Shown here: one piece after another, positions 45,215-58,239 of the stretch
Numbering within the stretch: position 1 is the stretch's first letter
Layout: every line of letters starts with the position of its first letter
Assembly (NCBI GenBank): GCA_963932465.1
Contig: OZ010799.1
Coordinates: 162,436,761-162,500,760 of the forward strand
DNA length: 64,000 nt
Reading direction: 5' to 3'
Origin: Maratus speciosus
Lineage: Eukaryota > Arthropoda > Arachnida > Araneae > Salticidae
Notes under the pieces: model-generated
The model's database searches: none
The model's input: only the letters and a program-made list of their open reading frames with translations
What the model was told of the DNA's origin: nothing
Program-made: the position numbers and the translations under genes

Positions 45215-47225
45215 ATTGTTGTGCTGCAGAAATCAAAAGTGCTGTACACACTACAAGCGATTTAGAATTTCTCTGCTACTTCATCAAAGATATCTTGGTT
45301 TGACGAGTGCAAAAAATATTGTGCGGCATAAGTTGCTTCTTCTGCAAATTCACACAAGTCGGTTTTTTAAACTCGAGAACGCAAAAAATGTTGTACGAAG
45401 ACAAATAACAGTATTAGAAATTAAAACATCGTACCCTACACGCGATTTAGAATTCCACTGCTACTTAATCATAGGTAACTCGGTTTATTTTTCGGATGTC
45501 GGGAATGCAAAATGTGTTGCCCGCCATCAGTTGTTTCTTCTACGAGCTCACACAACACAGTTTGTTAAACTTGTGAACGCAAAAAATGTTGTGCCGCAGG
45601 CTTAATAACGGTATTCGAAATCGAAACTTCCACCCTACACGAGAGTTAGAATTTCTCTTCTTCTTTATCAAAGGTTTCTCCGTTTTTTCTCGGATGTCAC
45701 CAATGCAAAAAGTATAGTGCGGCATTAGTTGCTTCTTTTGCGAGCTCACACAATAGAGATTTTTAAACTCGTGAACCCAAAAATTGATGTTCTACCGACT
45801 AATAAATGTATTCGAAATCAAAACTGCTGTACCCTGCACCAGATTCAGAATTGCTCAGTTACGTCTTCAAAGGTATCTCGTTTATTTTATTTTGGATATC
45901 ACGAATGCAAAATTTTTTATGTGGCATTAGTTGCTTCTTTTGCGAGCTCACACAATACGTATTTTTAAACTCGTGAACGCAAAAAAGGTTGCGCGATGAC
46001 TAATAACTATTTTCGAAATCAAAACTTTGTACACTACACGCGATTTAGAATTTCTCTGCTACTTCATCAAAAGTATTTTGGTTTTGATTTGGGATTTACG
46101 AATGAAAAAGTATTGTGCAGAATACGGTGCTTGTTGTGCAATCTCACACAACACAGTTTGTTAAACTCATGAACACAAAAATGTTGTCGAAAGCAGACTA
46201 ATAACCTTATGCAAAATCAAAACATATGCAACCTAAACGAGATTTAGAATTACTCTGCTATTTCATCAAAGGTTTTTATTTCGGAGGCCTCAAATGACTA
46301 AAAGTATTGTACGGCATTAATTGTTTCTTTTGCGAGCTCACAGAACACGGTACGTTAAACTCGTGAACACTAAAAATGTTACAGAATAAATTATCCACAG
46401 ACTAATAACAGAATCCGAAATCAAAACTGATGTATCCTACACGGGATTTAGAATTGCCCTGTTACTTCATAAAAGGTATATCGATTTTTATTTCGGATGT
46501 CTCGACATGTAAAAAGTGTTGTCCGCCATCATTTGTTTCTTTTACAAACTTACACAACACAGTTTGTTAAACTCGTGAACAGAAAATATTTTGTACCGCA
46601 GACTAGTGATCATAGTGGAAATCAAAAATGCTGTATCCTACACCAGATTTATAATCTCTTTGCTACTTCATCAAAGGTATCTCGTTTTTTATTTCGAAAT
46701 TAATGCAAAAAGTATTTTACGGCATTAGTTGCTGTTTTTGTGAACTCATACAACATGGTTTGTCAAACTCTTGAATGCAAAAAATTTTGTTTCTCAGACT
46801 AATAACGGTATTCGAAATCAAAACTGCTGTAACCTGCACGTGACTTAGAATTGCTCTGCTACTTCATCAAAGATATCTCGTTTTTTATTTCGGATGTCAC
46901 TAATGCAAAAAGTATAGTGCGGTATTAGTTGCTTCTTTTACGTACTCACACACCATGGTTTGTTAAGTTCGTGAACGCAAAAAATGTTGTGTCGCAGGCT
47001 AATAACGGTATTCGAAATCCAAACTAATACACCCTACACGATATTTAAAATTTCTCTGCTACTTTATTAAAGGTAATTTCGTTTCTATTTCGGATGTCAC
47101 GAATGCAAAAAGTATAGTGCGGTATTAGTTGCTTCTTTTGCGAACTCTCACATCACAGTTTTGTAAACTCGGAAACGCACAAAATGTTGTGCTGCAGACT
47201 AACAGCTATTTTCGAAAACAGTGAT
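45215..47225. repeat. Tandem array, ~197-bp unit, about 10 copies
   Basis: 'cgatttagaatttctctgct' and close forms recur about every 190-200 bp. Neighbours include 'acttcatcaaaggtatctcg', 'ttagttgcttcttttgcgag' and 'actcgtgaacgcaaaaaatg'. It begins within a few bases of the hairpin of the previous element. Units vary by small indels. Apparent open frames cross several units and are not genes. Confidence 0.93.
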
Positions 47226-47964
47226 ATATCGCTGAGTCATTCTCTGAAACGTGGCTGTTCTTTTTTAAAAATTCAGCGCAAATGAAATTTCCTCAATGCT
47301 AGTAAACCTTACCTACCCTGTTTAAAAGTTTTAGGAGTCATTTAACATGGATTTTTATTGCATTAGATTAGTGTTGCTTTCCTTCATAGTACATATATAA
47401 TTAAATTCGGGTCATTGCTTCATATCTTAGAGTTATAGGGTAATAATTGAGAGAGAATGACGATATACTTCTGAAAATCACTTTGTACGAGAAGATATAT
47501 TTTCTGTTGATAATTGTCTTGTGAAACACTTTTCCAATAATATAAAAACAGTTAAATAAATGTTATCAGTTTATATTAAAAATATAACAAATAAGGGAAT
47601 GAGCTCAAATAAAACACTCACTTTGATTTAATACTTGAAAAGACATGTGCTAGGTGTTGGAGAATGTTTTTGAACAAAACATAAGATTGTTTCTTTACTT
47701 CTACAAACTGCCCTAGATCTATATCATTCACGTGCTATAATTTACTCAGTAAATAGCAGCAGTTTTGTAGTAATGTAGTGCAATGATGTGAATTACTAGA
47801 AAAAACAAAAAAAAGTGTCCTAATTTCTTTCATTGCGAAAAATATAAACACAGTCTTCGTAAAAATTATCTGGAATTTTTAAATAAAACGCAAAACAATA
47901 ATTTATTCACAAAATTTATCTTGTCGCCTTCTCAAGTAGGCACAGCAAAGTAGGCCCAAGGAAA
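47226..47964. other. Non-coding AT-rich interval
   Basis: No structure recognised. Confidence 0.5.
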
Positions 47965-47968
47965 GCAG

Positions 47969-48125
47969 TGGTTCCCAACCTTTCATTGACCACGCCCCAC
48001 CGAAGTGTCTGTAAAAGCGAGATTCCCCCTCCTCCTCACACACGCAATAAAATGTATACAATATACACAGTGTTTCACTACCAGACCAACAAACTTACAG
48101 GAGGTGTAGGGGGGCATAGAGACGA
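47969..48125. mobile_element. Lone hAT-type terminus
   Basis: CAGTGGTTCCCAACCTTTCA at 47969 is the widespread hAT end motif (as in Charlie-type elements). It is followed by GC-richer DNA unlike the flank. No complementary end was found nearby, so this is a truncated or solo end. The frame running through it is not a recognised protein. Confidence 0.55.
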
Positions 48126-48169
48126 CTCGGAATCAGATAGCAATGCAGGGTCGAAAATGCCGTTGTTGC

Positions 48170-50000
48170 GAGCTCCTCTTTATACTGAACTAGTGAACGG
48201 TATTACGAGTCGTATAGAACCAGTAATATTTTTATACGATGATTCATCTCAGAGTTCGTATCTTTATTTTCCCACAGAAATGATACGTGAAAAAAAAAAT
48301 ATGTATACGTTTTTATAAAAGTAAATTAATAATTCAATAAGCAAATAATAACAGTTTATATCCATATCTAAACAATACTGATAGTTTAAGTAATTTTTTT
48401 CTTTTTGTAATTTTAAAGATACGCCCATAAATTTCCTCGGATACGAAACTGCCACTTTTTTGACATGGAGGGTCTCCATACGGGCATCATGTCAAATCTG
48501 TTCGTAAAATCGTAAATTATAAAATGTTCTACTCATGAGAATTGATATGTTTATAAAAAAATTTCGGCGGAAACTCGATAGAGCGTCCATAAAAAATAAT
48601 GAAAATTTCGATATTTGGCGATTCATCACCGGTTGGCAATGGAATAAATTTTCAAAAAATACTTTTTATGTCAAATACGCTTTAAGATCGAAACATTTCA
48701 TTTGAATTTGTTTAAATAAATTTAATGTAAAAAACTTTGTAAACTGTAAAAAATATGTATATATATACACACATATATATAATGAAATTTAAGTAGCAAA
48801 TTTTATGAATTAAAACAAAATTTATATTAATTTGTTTTATTTTGAAAATTAAGTCCAGTTGATCACCGTCGATTCAATTTTGTTGCTATGGAAACAGCGA
48901 CTTGAAATGAATAACCGCAGCATTCTTCATCTTGCCTTTATTTTGGAATACGTTTAGATATACGAAAATATTTTTTATATATGAAATAGTTTTTAAAGTG
49001 ATAAAATGAATAACAAGCAACATAAATATGTAATAAAAAATGTATTTACTGAACTCTCTCATTGTTTAAGTTTAAATTCATTAAATACTATTTAAACGCA
49101 TTATAAAAATCAATTAAAACGCAATTTTTAGGTGCATTAAAATCGTTTGCTTTGGCGAGGAACAGTACTGCTCGCCAAATCGCGTGACGATTTCATCTTT
49201 TCGCACAAATACTCGAATGTATTTTATTTTTAAACAGATCATCTACTATAATTCAGCCTCTAAATTTGACTGATCCTTTATTACGTGCATAAGAAGTTTA
49301 ATTAGAATTTTTTTTAAAAATAATCTGAGTATGCCCGGTAAATAGACCTTTATTGTGAGAATTACTCCTCTGTTTATATTGAACTTGTAAACGGTATTAT
49401 TAATCGTTTAGTACCAGATTTTTTTTTTTTTTTTATACGATGATTCATCTTAAAGTTCGTCTCTTTTTCTCCCACAAAAATGATACGTGAAAAATAAAAA
49501 TAATTCATATGTATATATAAAAATAAATTAATAATTTCAATAAACAAATAATCACAGTTTATATCTATATATATAACTAAGCAGATAGTCTAAATAATTG
49601 TTTCTTAATGAAGGGAACGAATAAACTTCAACTGTGCTACACCAACCTTGAATATGAATATAATTGTTTCTTTTAGTAATTTTAAAGATATTTCCAGAAG
49701 ACGCCTCGGAAACTAAACTGCCACTTTTCTGAGAATTATTCACCAGTTTATATTGAACTAGTAAACGGTACTACCAATAATTTAGTACCAGTAATATTTT
49801 TATACGATGATTCATCTCAGAGTGTGTATCTTTTTTTTCCCACAAAAATGATACGTGAAAAATAAAAAGGATTTATACGAATATATAAAAGTAAAATAAT
49901 AAATTCAATAAGCAAATAATGACAGTTTAAATCTGTAACTAAGCAAAATCTTCTTTTTAAACTCGCGCTCTTCCAGGTGCTCACTGGTCGAGTGATTAAC
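48170..50000. repeat. Dispersed/tandem repeat, three copies
   Basis: 'tatactgaactagtgaacgg' through 'tttatacgatgattcatctc', 'cccacagaaatgatacgtga' and 'caataagcaaataat' occurs at about 48180, 49375 and 49748. A separate block at 48545-48720 ('tttataaaaaaatttcgg', 'atggaataaa', 'tgtcaaatac') repeats at 63505-63660. Confidence 0.8.
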
Positions 50001-50199
50001 CCCTTCGGGACGAGCATCTTTTACAGAATTTTTTATCTTTATTCACCGGTTTTTTAAAACAGAAATTTTTGCGTAATTGAATCGGGAATTTGCTCTGTTT
50101 AAATAAGGCAAAATTTACATTAAAAATTTACCGGCGAGAATAATCCCCGATTCTGAGCACCTTACACGGCACGAATACCGGTCGCTCGTCCGCAAAGGG
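50000..50199. mobile_element. piggyBac-like TTAA MITE
   Basis: 200 bp between exact TTAA (49996-49999, 50200-50203). Ends are CCCCTTCGGGACGAGC and, in complement, CCCTTTGCGGACGAGCG. Confidence 0.9.
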
Positions 50200-50654
50200 T
50201 TAAGATTCTCGATTCGAAAAATTCAACTTCAAGGGGATCCACGGATGAAGGAGTGACGTAATTTTAAAAAACTCCCTTTTTCAGATTACGGAAATTTTCT
50301 GTCCTAGATTGGAAAAAAATAACGGAAATTTCTTCAATTCTCGGGTATACAGCGGTAGCCAGGAACATTTCAGGAATTGAAGAGATTATTTCTGAGAGTG
50401 GGTGCTTCAAATAATTAAAAATCTTTATTATACTTTTATATTTTTCTGCAAAAATAATTTTCCATTGCAATATTTTTTTTCGGATCATTTATGAGTATTT
50501 ATTTTTCGTGTTTAATGTCGTTTTATTTGTTGAAGTAAATAATTAATAAATATTTTATGTACTTAACACAACGCATCTTTCAATCACATCTATAAAGAAA
50601 AGAAAAGTAGTTTCAAAAGAAAGTGAGAAAACAAAATGTGACATATAAAAAATA

Positions 50655-50800
50655 AAATTGGCGGGCGGTGTCCGCAGCACCAAGAATATTTAATTAAAAT
50701 TTTAATTTTATAAAATATGGGAATTAAGGAAATTTTTATTCTCTAATAAATTCGTTTGTAAATATCGGTATCAGTCCACCATTTTTGTATGTGAAAATGT
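50655..50800 (-). repeat. Partial relative of the 29.8/33.6-kb MITE
   Basis: In complement it shares 'ggactgataccgatatttac' and 'aaacgaatt' with those elements, and 'gacaccgcccgcc' matches the C/G-rich end. The outer limits are not clear. Confidence 0.6.
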
Positions 50801-50999
50801 TTTTGTTTTTTAATATTCTGGATTATTCTATTTTTTCTGATTAATTTAACATGTTTATTTTTAATTGCTATTTGCGCTTGTTTTGCCATGAGGTTGATAA
50901 TTTATAAATTAATTGTTTATTTATCATGATTCATGCCGCTGTCATATGTATTAAGAAAAAATTAAAGGTGATATGTGAAAAGACGAGAGAAAAATGCGA

Positions 51000-52680
51000 C
51001 TTTTAAGAAATTTTTTTTTATCATGACAGAAACAGATGTCAGGCGTCAAGTGCATTTTAGCCATTTTTTTCATGTGCCAAGATAATATTTTTGTTATTAT
51101 ACTATTATTTTTGTTACTGTTAACGTGTTAGAAGATATGTTTAATGGCATTTTATCAAACGTTTATTTTCAGTGGATATTCTAGTTTTTATTTCCTTAGT
51201 TACCTTTACATTTTTTCAGAATGGAAACATATGTCCCGCATTTATGAATTTTAGGAACTTTTTACTTTGTTGTTGTAAACGTGTTAGCAAATTTATTTAA
51301 TGGTACTTTATCAAGTAATTTCATTTTTGGGGAATTTTAATTTTTATTTATTTCGTTACGTGTTTTTTAACTTCCACTCAAAGTGGAAACAGATGTCAAG
51401 GATATTAAAAAGGTATGTCAAGATTGATTTTAGTAACTTTTTACATATAAAACGAGCATTTACTTATTAAAATTATTTTAGTAACTTTTTAAATATAAAC
51501 CGAACACTTACTTATTAAAATTATTATTACTGTTTGTTGTTGCAAAGCGGCAGATAAACTGTTTTAATGAATCTTTATCAATTGATTCGTTTTCATCTGT
51601 TTTACGGTATATATTTATTAAGTTAACTTTATTTCTTATTCTGATAGAGCACAGACGTCAAGGGCAACAAAAGAAAGATGCAAATCATCCATGACAGTCT
51701 ATTATTGTTTTTTATTTGTTCTGGTAAACTTATTAGTAAATTAGTTTTGTTGTACTCTTTAAACTGATTGTTTTTTAATAGTATTTCAGTATTTATTTAT
51801 TTCGTTACCTGTATTTATTAACAGAATGGAAACATATGTCAAGAATATTAGAAGCAGATATCAAGATTGATAAATTTTAGTAACTTTTTACATATAAAGA
51901 AGCACTTGCTTATTAAAATTATTATTACTGCTTGTTTTTGTAAAGCTGCAGAAAATCTGTTTAAAATACATTAAAGACCAGTGGTACCATATGATATCGG
52001 AAAAGTAACAACCATTTTTTTGTTTGAATACCATTACTTTTTAACGGAAATGTTATATTTATTTCATAACTTAATCTTCGTGCGAAAATCAGACAAAAAT
52101 TGCTATTTTAAAAAAACTGGTGTGAAATGAAAGTTTTGCATTTTATAGATTAATAGAATTCCGGCTTTAATGGGTTAATGGAACTTTATCAATTGATCCA
52201 ATTTTATGTGTTTTCTAGTATATATTTATTATGTTAACTTTATTTCTTATTCAGGTAGAACACAGATGTCAAGAGCAATAGAAAAAGATGCAAAACATCC
52301 ATGAGAGCCTATTATTGTTCTTTTTGGTTCTTGTAAACTTATTGGTAAATTTATTTAGTGGTTCTTTTTACAGTGATTGCTTTTTATTTGTATTTCAGTA
52401 TGTATTTATTGACAGAATGGAACCAGATAAAAATGATATTAGAAACAGATGCCATGCATTGATAGGTTTTACTAACTTTTTACATATAAGTAAGCACTGA
52501 TTTATGAATATTATTATTACTGTTTCTAATTGTAAATGCGCAGAAAATCTGCTTAATTGAACTTTATCAATTGATTCATTTTTATGTGTTTTCTAGAATA
52601 TATTTATTAAATTAGCTGTATTTTTTATTCAGATAGAACAAACATGTCAAGGGTAGTAGAAAAAGATGCAAAGCATCCAT
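51000..52680. repeat. Irregular satellite field, left part
   Basis: Repeated themes 'ttaatggnactttatcaantgattn', 'tagtatttatttattna', 'cagaatggaaacagatgtca' and 'aaagatgcaaancatccatg' recur roughly every 150-400 bp, with about eight copies of the 'tttatcaa' block. Two alternating sub-units can be seen (for example 51720 with 52331, and 51550 with 52530). Confidence 0.8.
51965..52174. mobile_element. TTAA MITE inserted in the satellite field
   Basis: TTAA at 51961-51964 and 52175-52178. The right end in complement is CCCATTAAAGCCGG; the left end reads AATACATTAAAGACC. A neighbouring unit at about 52545 shows the uninterrupted form ('aaaatctgcttaattgaactt'), which fixes the insertion point. 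Confidence 0.82.
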
Positions 52681-52811
52681 TAAACAACTTTTTTGATGCG
52701 TTCATAATTATATAAATACATAGCACCTATAGCCGTCGTGTGGTGCGTCCGTTTGTCCGCATATAACAACACAAAATCTACCCAACCGAATGGTTTTTAA
52801 TTTAATATAAT

Positions 52812-53550
52812 ATAGTTGGGGCATTCTCACAATCTTTTGGCTTTCATGTCCCTGAATAATAATTTTCATTTTAATACACTTTTTTGTGTGTTTTTTATTT
52901 CATATACTGGGGAACATCCCATTGCATGATTGCATAAAAATATTAACGAGATAAAGAAGTTTTGGATAATATTGGGGGTCCAAATACCAGGAAAACTCAT
53001 ATACCGTCCCGTATCCCTGATGCTGATTTGTAAGTTTGGAGCTGTCTGGATAAAATTGTTTCAATAGAAGTAATTCGATGTAATTTTTTTTCCGAAACTG
53101 GGACAATTGTTTTATATAAATATTTAACAAAAAATTAACCTGCACACATTTTTACAGTTGATATTATTTTTTGAACTCTGTCCTTGCATTTTTCATCCTT
53201 ACCGTCCCTCTTGCTGAACTTATACAGAAAATCACTTCAGATGCAGCCACAGAATTTTTTTTAAAGTTTTTTCTCATGCAGAAGTATGCTAGAGAAAGAA
53301 TGTCTAAAATTCTTTGACAGGAAATTTACTGCAGCAAGATCGTGGCTTTATTGGTAGTCTTACCATCCCCAAGGTTTATTCGTGCACTTTTCGAGGCAAA
53401 TTTAATTTTTTTTAAAAATTTAATCTAGTGTTAACAACTGTTTCTAAAATTCAATGAACATTGTGGCTATCACTTAGTCTTAACATGATTTTCCTAAAAA
53501 TAGGTGGTAATTTTCCTTGCCGTTCCATCCTTACCGTCCCTTTTTTCCTA
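52812..53550. repeat. Dispersed ~750-bp repeat, copy 2 (inverted)
   Basis: Reverse-orientation copy of 708-1468. It separates the two halves of the satellite field. A third scrap ('gtcaaaagattgtgagaatg') lies at about 53886. Confidence 0.82.
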
Positions 53551-54860
53551 TACCATTCCCCTTTTTTACTTTACCGTCCCTTCTTTAACACCCCTTTAAG
53601 ACAATGTTATACAAAAATTCTGTATTAAAAGTACTACATTTTTATTATTTCTTATTTGAATATCCTGTGGTTACTATGCAAATTCATTATAAGTAAAAAT
53701 TTAGAAGAAAATAAAAAGTTATAGAGGTAAAATGGTAAGGAAAATTAAACTCGCAAGTTTAACTTAAACCTCTGTTAAATAAAACAATTTTCGGTGCTGA
53801 CCATTTTTTCTTTATTTTGAATCATTAAGGCATTCGTCTATCAGATTAAAATGTTACTTTTAGCAAGTTTAATTTCACCAGATTTTTATTCCCGAAAGTC
53901 AAAAGATTGTGAGAATGCCTCATATTCGCTTCTGAATTATGTCGAGTCCTTTCAAATTTTATGAAAATCGAAACGAAACTTAAAAAGATAATAATAAAAG
54001 TTTTCTTCCTTTTATTAAATCCTTTCATACGTAATTAATTCAGTGATGTTCCATGATAAGTAATGATTCTATGTTTCTATGGTGATTACGTCCTATTTAA
54101 GATGAAATCCTATTATTTCCGTATTTCTGAATTTAATACATAAAATCTTAAGAATTTTTGTATTCATGCATTTTTGCTTAAGCATGCATTATTGCACCAA
54201 GATCTGAATACTTATAAAAATAGTTACAGTACGAACGCACCTCAAATGCCACGTTTGAGGTACAACTTCCGACCTGTTACTTTAAGCTAAGCTTATTGAT
54301 TATGGTTCTTCTTTTTACCTGACTGAAAAGAAGGTTTATGTGTTTCACGCGTATCTGAGTATGTGGATTTCTTTATACCCTCGAAACATCCCAACGGCTG
54401 GATGAGTTTTAATGAATGAGGTCTCTATCGATTCGTCTTAACTGTCCGATAGTTATAGGATAGGTTTTGATTTTATAAAATCAAAATGGCGGCCGTAAAA
54501 TACAAAATGGCGGTAGAGACGAAAAAGAAATTTTACGCAGCCTATTGAGTGGCATATCATTGGATAGGTGTTTGAAAATTAAGACGTTATTTCATTGACT
54601 ATTTTGCAGTCAGAAGCTCCGTTTAAATATTACACAGCCTGAAAGTTGTGTAGGTAGCATTCCTAGCTTTACTTTAACTCTATCCTTCATAGACATATAT
54701 AGGCCTCATCAAAACAGTGTTTATAAATAGGAACTAGCAATTAAACACAACTTAAAAGTCTTCAATGCAAGTAAATAAAAAAATAGGTAAGTGATATAAA
54801 AAATAGTCGCACATTCATAAGAAATTAGTTCGATTTTTACGCAGTCGGATTTTTTGAGTT
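53551..54860. other. Non-coding interval inside the satellite field
   Basis: Contains a small hairpin 'cctcaaatg..catttgagg'-type sequence near 54240 and short 'aaaatggcgg' motifs near 54485, also found at 1-380 and 55430. No gene. Confidence 0.5.
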
Positions 54861-56910
54861 TTTAAATTTAATTTTTTCTTTTTGGTCATTGTAAACGTAT
54901 TAGAAAATTTGTTTAGTGTTACTTTACAAAGTGATTGTTTTTCTTGGTATTTCACTATTTATTTATTAAGTTGCCTGTGTTAATTATTCAGAATGGAAAC
55001 CGACGCCAAGCGGACTAGAAAAAGGCACTATAAGCATCCATGAAGTTGAGCATACTTTTTACTTATAAGCCACAGAATTACTTATTGTTTTTCTTTTTTT
55101 GTTGTTGTTGTAAAAGTGTTAGTAAATATGTTTAATGGAACTTCATCAAGTGATTTATTTTAATGGGAATTCTAGTGTTTATTTATTGAGTTAAATTTAT
55201 TCAATTCCTACTATTAGCCCACACTCTCCCTATATTTATTTATTTGTTTATTTATATATATTGTTCAAAATTTCAATCGTTAAAATACTTATTATTCATC
55301 CGATCAATTTGAAATAATTTTTTTAAAACTTGTACTGAATGACAATTGATGTTAATACAGTTTTTTTCAAATATTAATTCATTAATTAAATTTTAATTAA
55401 TTAATTTTAGTTTTACTTGGGAGACAAAATGGCGGCCATCGGTTATTGAAACATTTATTGCATCTTCATATCTATAAAGGGGGTTACCATAGGGGGACCC
55501 TGTTCTGTCGCCATATACCGCCAAGTTTGTCGCAACATGGCGATATCTCTAATATTTCGCCAAGATCCATAGACTTCCCATAGACTTCCATTGTAAACCT
55601 ACTTGCTTATAGAAAATCAACAAATTGAGATATTTTAATGCAACAAAAACTAATATTAGCTTAAGGGAATTATATTATTTTTTTCTTTGATGACCTAAGT
55701 AAGAATTGACTTTAAAAACAAAATTTTTATATTACTTGTTTATTTTTCAGAATGGAAACACATGACAAGCAGATTAGATAAAGACGAAAAGTATCATTGA
55801 AGTTAAGCCACTTTTTACTTATAAGCAATGCAATTACTTATTGTATTTCTTTTTGGTTGTTGTAAATGTATTAGCCACTAAGTAACTATTATTAAAAATT
55901 GTAATATATTTTAAAAGTATTAGCCACTAGGCCACTTAATAAGTAGCCACTTATAAGCCATACAACTATTTATTGTTTTTTCGTTGGCTGTTTTAAGCGT
56001 GTTAGTAAATCTGTTTAATGGCACTTTATCAAGTGATTTATTTTGATCGGTCTTCTAGTATTTATTTATTGAGTTAACTTTATTTATTATTCAGAACAAA
56101 AACAGGAAACAGATGAAAACAGATATAAAGCGGATTACGAACAAATAAAATGCGTCCAGGAAGTTAAGCCTCGTTTTACTTATAATCCATACAATTACTT
56201 ATTGTTTTTCCTTTGGCTGTTCTAAGCGTGATAAAGTGCTTCAATTGATAAAGTGCCATTAAACAGATTTACTTATAAATCTGTTTAATGGCACTTTATC
56301 AAGTGACTTATTTTTATCGGTATTCTAGTCTTTATTTATTGAGTTAACTTTATTTATTATTGATAACGGAAACATATATAAAGCGGATTAGCAAAAGATG
56401 CAAAGCGTCCAGGTAGTTATGCAAATTTTTACTTATAATCCAAGCAATTACATTTTTTTTCTTTTTTATAAACATGTTAGTATATCTGTCTCATTGTACA
56501 TTATCAAGTGATTCATTTTTATCTCTATATTAGAATGTATTTATTTTGCTTCCTATACTTTTATTTTTATTCCAAATGGATACAGATTTCGTAAAGCATC
56601 TTTGAGTTTAGCCATTTTTATTTATAAATTCAATTATTCTTTTTTATTGTTATTATAGACACGTTAATGAAATATGATTAGGTGGTACTATATTATTTGA
56701 TACATTTTTATGGGTGTTATGGTATTTATTTATTTCGCTACCGCTACTTTACAGTTACTCAAGATGAAAAGTGATTTCAAGCTTCGACGAATAATAGAAC
56801 CTTTTACTTATAAACCAAACTATTACTTGTTGTTTTTTGCAGAAGTGTTCGTGTTGTTATCCATGTTCTTCTTAATGAATACATCATTTCTTTTGATTAT
56901 ATGTTCTTGA
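54861..56910. repeat. Irregular satellite field, right part
   Basis: Same themes as 51.0-52.7 kb: 'gttagtaaatctgtttaatg', 'gcactttatcaagtgattta', 'tattgagttaactttattta' and 'ttttacttataatccatac', with units about 190-280 bp apart where regular. A non-repeat stretch of about 500 bp (55230-55740) interrupts it. Confidence 0.8.
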
Positions 56911-57079
56911 AATTTTCGATATATTCAGTAGTGTTTTGCAGAATTTTCAAGTAAAATGTATAACAAATCTTTAGCTTATTATTTAAACACTAGAGATTCA
57001 AACTTGGCTTTCCGATTACAGAACATGGACATTTTTTAATCCAATTTTTCTATTAAAATCTCCTTTTTATTGAAATCTT

Positions 57080-58205
57080 ATCGTATTTTAAACTTTTGTT
57101 ATCTTCTAGAACTTCCTTGACAAGATAACAGTTAATTTTTTTTTATGTTTTCTGTTACACATTTTCCTATTGTTTTGCACAATTCTTCATATTCAACTGT
57201 TGATTTAGGACCGTTTTTCTTCATTTTAAATTCTCTGCGTTTCTTCATCAATCTTCTTTTTTCTTCTTCGTCTGCTTTACTTGTGCTTCACCCGCTATCT
57301 TCTTTGCAATTTCTGGTAGCGTATTGGTTAGTTTCTTGTTCACTACTGTAACATCTTGCTCATCTTCAAAAATTGATCGAAGTACTTGGAAACGGAATTA
57401 AGTTCCAAATAAAATTCAACTTTATGTTTCTGGGGATTTATAATATCGATTGATTTCTTTGAGTGTTGCAAAAGATTCATTATTTCCACTTTAGTATTAA
57501 ACAAAAGATTGCATCTAACCAACCTGTGATCGATTCCGGTATTTGTTATTGAAAACGCTACAATACTGAATAAGATGATTTTTGTTTGTCAATATGTAGT
57601 CGATTTCACTTGTTGACCCATTTGAACAACACCATATCCATTTTCTTTGTGTCTTTTTCTTGAAAATGAATTTATGATAGATATCTGCTCACATTCTGCA
57701 AGCTCAATCAATTTGTTTTCCCTTTCATTATACATACCTTATCGGTGATTTCCTACTGAGATTTCATCTTTCTTTTTTCCGCAATTTTAACATTTTAATC
57801 TTCCATTATTAATTTTATGTAGAATTTTCTCTTTTCATGCATTGAATCTACTTCCTTATAGAAATATTCAGTTTCGCCAACAGTGTAGCCTATTGTTAGC
57901 GCATAAACTTGAGTAATCTGCAGCTTGTGTCTTCTGGACACTTATATAACTAACCTTGCAACTCTCTCTGATGGGCTATGATATTCTATGATGTGATTCT
58001 TCCACTTTTTATGAATGAGAAATCCTACGCCGCTTGCTTTTCCATTTTCTGTGCCTCTGCAGTATGTCCGCTGGGAAGATCTATCTTCTTTTCTACTTTT
58101 CTTCTTACTTCACATAATTGTAGGATGTCCCAGTTGAATCTTTCTCATCCTTTCTGCAGTTCCTGTAAACGATTTTCCGAAGACAGGGATTGTCCAGTAG
58201 TATAA
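57080..58205 (-). pseudogene. RTE-like LINE endonuclease relic
   Basis: An APE-type endonuclease of a non-LTR retrotransposon, of the type often annotated in arthropods as craniofacial development protein 2-like, lies on the minus strand in several frames. From 58130: LNWDILQLCEVRRK, KIDLPSGHTAE, KKWKNHIIEYHSP, VARLV and LQITQVYA. Near 57720-57500: NKLIELAECEQISIINSF, EIDYILTNKNH and TGIDHRLVRCNLLF, the metal-binding 'GSDHRLVR' block. The linker before the reverse transcriptase follows to 57080 (EVLEDNKSLKY). The expected GS is TG-I here. The reverse transcriptase is absent. Multiple shifts and stops make it inactive. Confidence 0.8.
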
Positions 58206-58232
58206 TATATATGTATATATATATATATATAT
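58206..58232. repeat. (TA)n microsatellite
   Basis: TATATGTATATA tract at the junction between the endonuclease relic and the large palindrome. Confidence 0.9.
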
Positions 58233-58239
58233 GTTACGG

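Noticed and set aside
45216..45605. 129-codon open frame in the 197-bp array
   Set aside because: It crosses tandem units and its copies in neighbouring units are not kept open; an array artefact.
47968..48318. 116-codon open frame
   Set aside because: It starts inside a hAT-type end and runs into a repeated block; no motif.
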